In this document: piece after piece, positions 7,229 to 12,081 of the stretch
Position numbering within the stretch: position 1 is the stretch's first letter
Layout: each line of letters starts with the position of its first letter
Assembly (NCBI GenBank): GCA_024639625.1
Contig: JAHEIA010000035.1
Coordinates: 1-12,081 of the forward strand
DNA: 12,081 nt
Source: Chromatiales bacterium
GTDB lineage: Bacteria > Pseudomonadota > Gammaproteobacteria > Chromatiales > Chromatiaceae
Direction of reading: 5' to 3'
The notes under the pieces: model-generated
What the model was told of the DNA's origin: nothing
The model's database searches: none
Seen by the model: the letters and a program-made list of their open reading frames with translations, nothing else
Made by a program: the position numbers and the translations under genes

Positions 7229-8899
7229 TCAATAGGCCTGTTTGGTGGGATACTCCCGGAATACAGCGGCCACGGGAGTGGGCGACGGATAGAACACCGG
7301 GAAAAACCCAGGGAAGGGTTCACGACAAGGCTCGCCCTCCCGGTAGCGTTGCAGATTGTCATCCAGTCTCGGTGCAGCGTCAAAGCGCCCAGCGGCCATT
7401 GCCGCATCCAAGGCATTCTGCTGCAGAGCGGCGGCATCGGCATAGCGGCCCGCCTCCGCATACGCCATGGCAAGTGCTTCCGCGTTTTCCAGGAGATTGG
7501 CCCCATGGAACAGGGGCTCGGCCAGAGCAACCGCCCGTTTCCCGTCCCGCACCCCGTCTTGCGGGCTGGCCGCGAGCAGGCGGACCAAGACCTGCTGGAG
7601 CAGCGGGTCGTCGGGATCCGCCGCGAGCCCCTTTTCGAGGGCTTCGCGGACACGCAGCGGTTCTACACCCGCGAGGATCATCGCCGCCACCTCCATCAAA
7701 CGCGCGGGACGATCATCGGGGGCGAAGCGCACAGCGGCGGCATAATGCTCTAGCGCGGCCGCGAAGTCACCATCCCGCATCAAGTTATCGGCCAGAAAAT
7801 GGTGCGCCCCCGAATGCGCCGGTTCGAGCCGCAGCGTGGTTTGGAAACCCTGCCTTGCATCTTCGGGCTGGTTTTCGGATTCCGCCAATACCGCGAGAAA
7901 GAAATGCGCCAGTGCATGCTCAGACTCTCTGCGTAGCACATCCTCCAGTTGCTCTCGGGCAGCCCCCGGATTGCCGCTGAGATACAACGATCGAGCATAG
8001 CTCACGCGGGCGTTCACATTGTCCGGATCCAGCTCCAGCGCCTCCCGGAAGGCTTCTGTGGCCGCCGCATGGTCGCCGGAATGCACCGCGCTAATGGCCT
8101 TGTAGAGCAGGGTGAGAACCCCCGAGGAGCGTTCCTCCATTCGCTGCAGGACCGGGTCGTCGACGCGCGGCACACCGTCCGCGTAGAGCGCGAGCTGGGC
8201 GCGGGCCGACTCGAGCTGGCCCAGGGCCCGGTAGGCCATGCCGAGAGAATAGTGGATCTTGTTGGCGTCCGGCTGTTCCGCCAAGGCCCGTTCGAACAAT
8301 TCCACCGCGGGCTCGGGCCTGCCGCGCGCCAGCTCGATCTTGCCCAACCCGTAGGCCGCTGCCACGCCGACCCCCGCATCGTCCAGCAGAGAGCGAAAGA
8401 TTGCTGCGGCGAGATCCGGTTGGTTGTTCTCGGCATGGGCCTGTGCCAAGCGCAGACGCGCGGGCGCGTATGCCGGGCGCAACTCCGCCGCGGCACGATA
8501 ATCGTCTACCGCGGAAGCCGGCCGGCTGGTCTGCTGCATCAGATACCCGAGATAGTAGGGCCAGCGGAATTCCCGGGGCTGTAGGCTGTGCGCGTTGCGG
8601 TAACAAGGCTCCGCGGGTACGTAGACGTGATGCGAGTGATAAAGCTCCCCCATTTCACCGAATGCGGTGGCCATCTTCTGTTCGCTGGACGTCGGATCCT
8701 GAATTACCGCTTGCAGGCTTGCGCGGGCCATCTCCAGGGTTTCCCGCACCGTCGGCTCGGTACCCGCGATGTCCGGCACCGGCACCGGCAGTAACGATGC
8801 CCGTTGTGCAGTCTCCGGTTCCGCGGCCGGCGCTGCCACCCACAGCAGGCAGAGCAAACCAACCGCCCACCGTTTGTCACCTGCCTGGGTTCCCTTCAT
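7229..8899 (-). CDS. secreted tetratricopeptide-repeat protein
   Basis: The product has 556 residues. MKGTQAGDKR, a hydrophobic WAVGLLCLLWVAA stretch and APAA give a Sec signal, probably cleaved near residue 26. Most of the mature chain is helical TPR units: consensus-like copies near residues 112-145, 146-175, 180-213, 214-240, 264-295, 296-329, 330-363 and 364-397, for example AVELFERALAEQPDANKIHYSLGMAYRALG in split form. Later units near 400-500 are more divergent. The last 35 residues are Pro/Phe-rich. TPR arrays bind proteins or peptides and have no catalytic site, so the inferred role is a scaffold or adaptor in the envelope. The ATG at 8899 has AGGGGGG four bases upstream. It ends 12 bases before the ATG of the lipoprotein gene, and the TPR domain of that lipoprotein suggests a shared function. 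Confidence 0.9.
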   Translation of the reverse strand: MKGTQAGDKRWAVGLLCLLWVAAPAAEPETAQRASLLPVPVPDIAGTEPTVRETLEMARASLQAVIQDPTSSEQKMATAFGEMGELYHSHHVYVPAEPCYRNAHSLQPREFRWPYYLGYLMQQTSRPASAVDDYRAAAELRPAYAPARLRLAQAHAENNQPDLAAAIFRSLLDDAGVGVAAAYGLGKIELARGRPEPAVELFERALAEQPDANKIHYSLGMAYRALGQLESARAQLALYADGVPRVDDPVLQRMEERSSGVLTLLYKAISAVHSGDHAAATEAFREALELDPDNVNARVSYARSLYLSGNPGAAREQLEDVLRRESEHALAHFFLAVLAESENQPEDARQGFQTTLRLEPAHSGAHHFLADNLMRDGDFAAALEHYAAAVRFAPDDRPARLMEVAAMILAGVEPLRVREALEKGLAADPDDPLLQQVLVRLLAASPQDGVRDGKRAVALAEPLFHGANLLENAEALAMAYAEAGRYADAAALQQNALDAAMAAGRFDAAPRLDDNLQRYREGEPCREPFPGFFPVFYPSPTPVAAVFREYPTKQAY

Positions 8900-8903
8900 A
8901 ACG

Positions 8904-8910
8904 CCCCCCT
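8904..8910 (-). promoter_or_regulatory. ribosome binding site of the TPR gene
   Basis: On the minus strand this reads AGGGGGG, four bases before the ATG at 8899. It supports that start and independent translation initiation after the 150-base gap. No clear promoter or terminator was found in the rest of the gap (8911-9049). Confidence 0.6.
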
Positions 8911-9049
8911 GTTCCGCAGCGTGCTAGCCGCGCCGCCGCGCCTGCGTGCGGGATCGAATCCGCTGCGGCCTCGTTTGCGCAAGACGCCGCATCGATGGAC
9001 CCGGCCCCGCAGGCTTGAACCCGGCATCTGGTAGAACCAGGGTTTCCAT

Positions 9050-10822
<1,773 letters not shown>

Positions 10823-10824
10823 GC

Positions 10825-12081
10825 TCACGGCCGATCCGGGCGCTCGATGACGATCATCCGGTCCGCCGGCATCTGGGTCAGCGTCTGCACCACACCGTCC
10901 GGCCACTGTACTCGAATCTCGTCCACGGTGTCCGCGGCACCCAAGCCGAAGGTGAGCGGCAACTCCACTTGCGACAGGTAACTGCGGGTCGGCATGACCT
11001 GCCGCCGCTGTTCGAGATCACCGGTACGCACAAGCACGCGGGCACCGATGGCATCCCGGTTTCCCTTGCCGGCCGACAAACGAACCCGCAGCCAATGATG
11101 TCCCAGATCCTGCTGGTTGCGAAACAACCGAGCGCGCCCCCCGTTCTGGGTGATAACCACATCCAGGTCCCCATCAGCGTCGATGTCCGCGTAGGCCGCG
11201 CCCCGCCCCACCAAGGGCCGCGCCAGGTCGCCGATGGTCTGCGCGGGGAGCTGCAGGAATGAGGCGCGGCAAACTGTGCCGCAGTTCCAAAATAGCTGCG
11301 GCGATTGCGCATAGTCCTGACTCGGCTGCACCTGGTTGATCTCTTGCTCCAAATGCCCGTTGGCTTGCAGCAAGTCCAGCCTGCCGTCCAGATCCGCATC
11401 GAAAAAGAACAGGCCAAAGGTGAGAACTTTCCGTGAGCCCGGGCCAATCCCCTCAACGATCGCCTCGTCCGCCATCGGGAGCGACGCGCCTTGGGTTACA
11501 TAGAAAGAGGTCATCTCGTTGGCGAAATTACCGACAGCCAGTCCCAGCTCCTGGTCGTTGCGATAATAGGCGGCATCCATTCCCATCGCACCGGTCGCGG
11601 CGCCGTTGCGGTCGAAGGCCATTCCCGCCAAGGTCCCGATCTCCTCGAACCTGCCGTCACCAAGGTTGCGAAACAAGAAGTTCCGCACCGTATCGTTCGC
11701 TACCGCGACATCCATCGAGCCGTCGCTATCGATATCGGCGAGCGCTACGGCTAGGGCCTTAGCCACCGGTCTGTTTGTGGCTGGATTGTCAACCTGGATA
11801 CCCGCTGTGGACGATACGTCAAGGAATCTGCCGTCGCCCTGATTGGAATAGAGGTAGCAGTAGGAACCCTCGAAAGCGGTTGGTGGGCCGTAGGCCCGTC
11901 CGATGCCCGTAAGGCGAAAGTCTACCTCGAAATCCGTATCCTTGTTCCAGCGCACGTAGTTGGCGACGAACAAGTCCAGATCCCCATCGTTATCGGCGTC
12001 GAAGAAAGCGGCCGAAGTACTCCAGGCATCCTCGGCACCACCCACCCTGGCGTGCGCGGTTACATCCTCGAAAACGCCCGC
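10825..12081 (-). CDS. CRTAC1-type FG-GAP / ASPIC-UnbV protein, 5' end missing
   Basis: The frame is open to the window edge, leaving 418 residues; the start and any signal peptide lie outside. The visible part begins FEDVTAHA, a frequent CRTAC1-family phrase, so the true gene extends further and the in-frame GTG at 12045 is not a credible start. FG-GAP motifs occur at about residues 27 (FDADNDGDLDLFV), 114 (ADIDSDGSMDVAV), 226 (FDADLDGRLDLLQ) and 298 (ADIDADGDLDVVI). Residues 340-395 are a clear ASPIC/UnbV domain: NRDAIGARVLVRTG, RSYLSQ, FGLGA and VQWPDG. Cys75 and the Cys267/Cys271 pair may form disulfides in an exported protein. It is a divergent paralogue of the next gene, which starts 2 bases after its TGA, so both are almost certainly in one operon. 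Confidence 0.88.
   Translation of the reverse strand, partial: AGVFEDVTAHARVGGAEDAWSTSAAFFDADNDGDLDLFVANYVRWNKDTDFEVDFRLTGIGRAYGPPTAFEGSYCYLYSNQGDGRFLDVSSTAGIQVDNPATNRPVAKALAVALADIDSDGSMDVAVANDTVRNFLFRNLGDGRFEEIGTLAGMAFDRNGAATGAMGMDAAYYRNDQELGLAVGNFANEMTSFYVTQGASLPMADEAIVEGIGPGSRKVLTFGLFFFDADLDGRLDLLQANGHLEQEINQVQPSQDYAQSPQLFWNCGTVCRASFLQLPAQTIGDLARPLVGRGAAYADIDADGDLDVVITQNGGRARLFRNQQDLGHHWLRVRLSAGKGNRDAIGARVLVRTGDLEQRRQVMPTRSYLSQVELPLTFGLGAADTVDEIRVQWPDGVVQTLTQMPADRMIVIERPDRP

Noticed and set aside
9009..9022. GGTTCAAGCC on the minus strand, resembling a tRNA T-loop
   Set aside because: The flanking bases cannot form the 5-bp T stem, and no acceptor or anticodon arm is present nearby.

Overview
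The window is GC-rich DNA with dense coding on both strands and no rRNA, tRNA, CRISPR array, insertion sequence or integrase that I can see. A close SrkA/YihE-type kinase, a proteobacterial IPTL-type C-terminal sorting tail and a sulfur-globule-type Gly/Tyr/Trp protein point to a gammaproteobacterium, possibly a sulfur oxidiser or a relative. This assignment is an inference from protein features alone.

Layout. Positions 2-133 (+) hold the last 43 codons of a TolB-like (PD40) beta-propeller protein. Next come a complete SrkA-like stress kinase (237-1229, +) and a creatininase-family metallohydrolase with a variant metal motif (1425-2156, +). A small secreted protein with a signal peptide and an IPTL-CTERM-like tail lies on the minus strand (2355-2894), from a GTG start behind a good ribosome binding site. 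A roughly 520-base spacer without a convincing gene (2895-3415) probably carries the promoter and leader of a 108-residue secreted Gly/Tyr/Trp repeat protein (3416-3742, +), which resembles sulfur globule proteins. A string of hairpins including a probable terminator (3743-3830) separates it from the convergent minus-strand cluster.

Minus-strand cluster (12081 down to 3861). Transcription order: (1) a 5'-truncated FG-GAP/ASPIC-UnbV protein of the CRTAC1 type; (2) a complete CRTAC1-type protein with seven FG-GAP motifs and a signal sequence, starting 2 bases after gene 1 stops; (3) after a 150-base gap, a secreted tetratricopeptide-repeat (TPR) protein; (4) a lipoprotein of about 1118 residues that fuses TPRs, FG-GAP repeats, an ASPIC/UnbV domain and a further C-terminal region of about 410 residues that I cannot assign. 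Genes 3 and 4 are almost contiguous. All members with a visible N-terminus carry export signals, so the products probably act together in the periplasm or at the outer surface. Their biochemical function is not known from the sequence.

The multi-gene TPR/FG-GAP/ASPIC cluster is the best candidate for an under-described system. The sulfur-globule-like and IPTL-tailed proteins are secondary points of interest. The other genes look ordinary.
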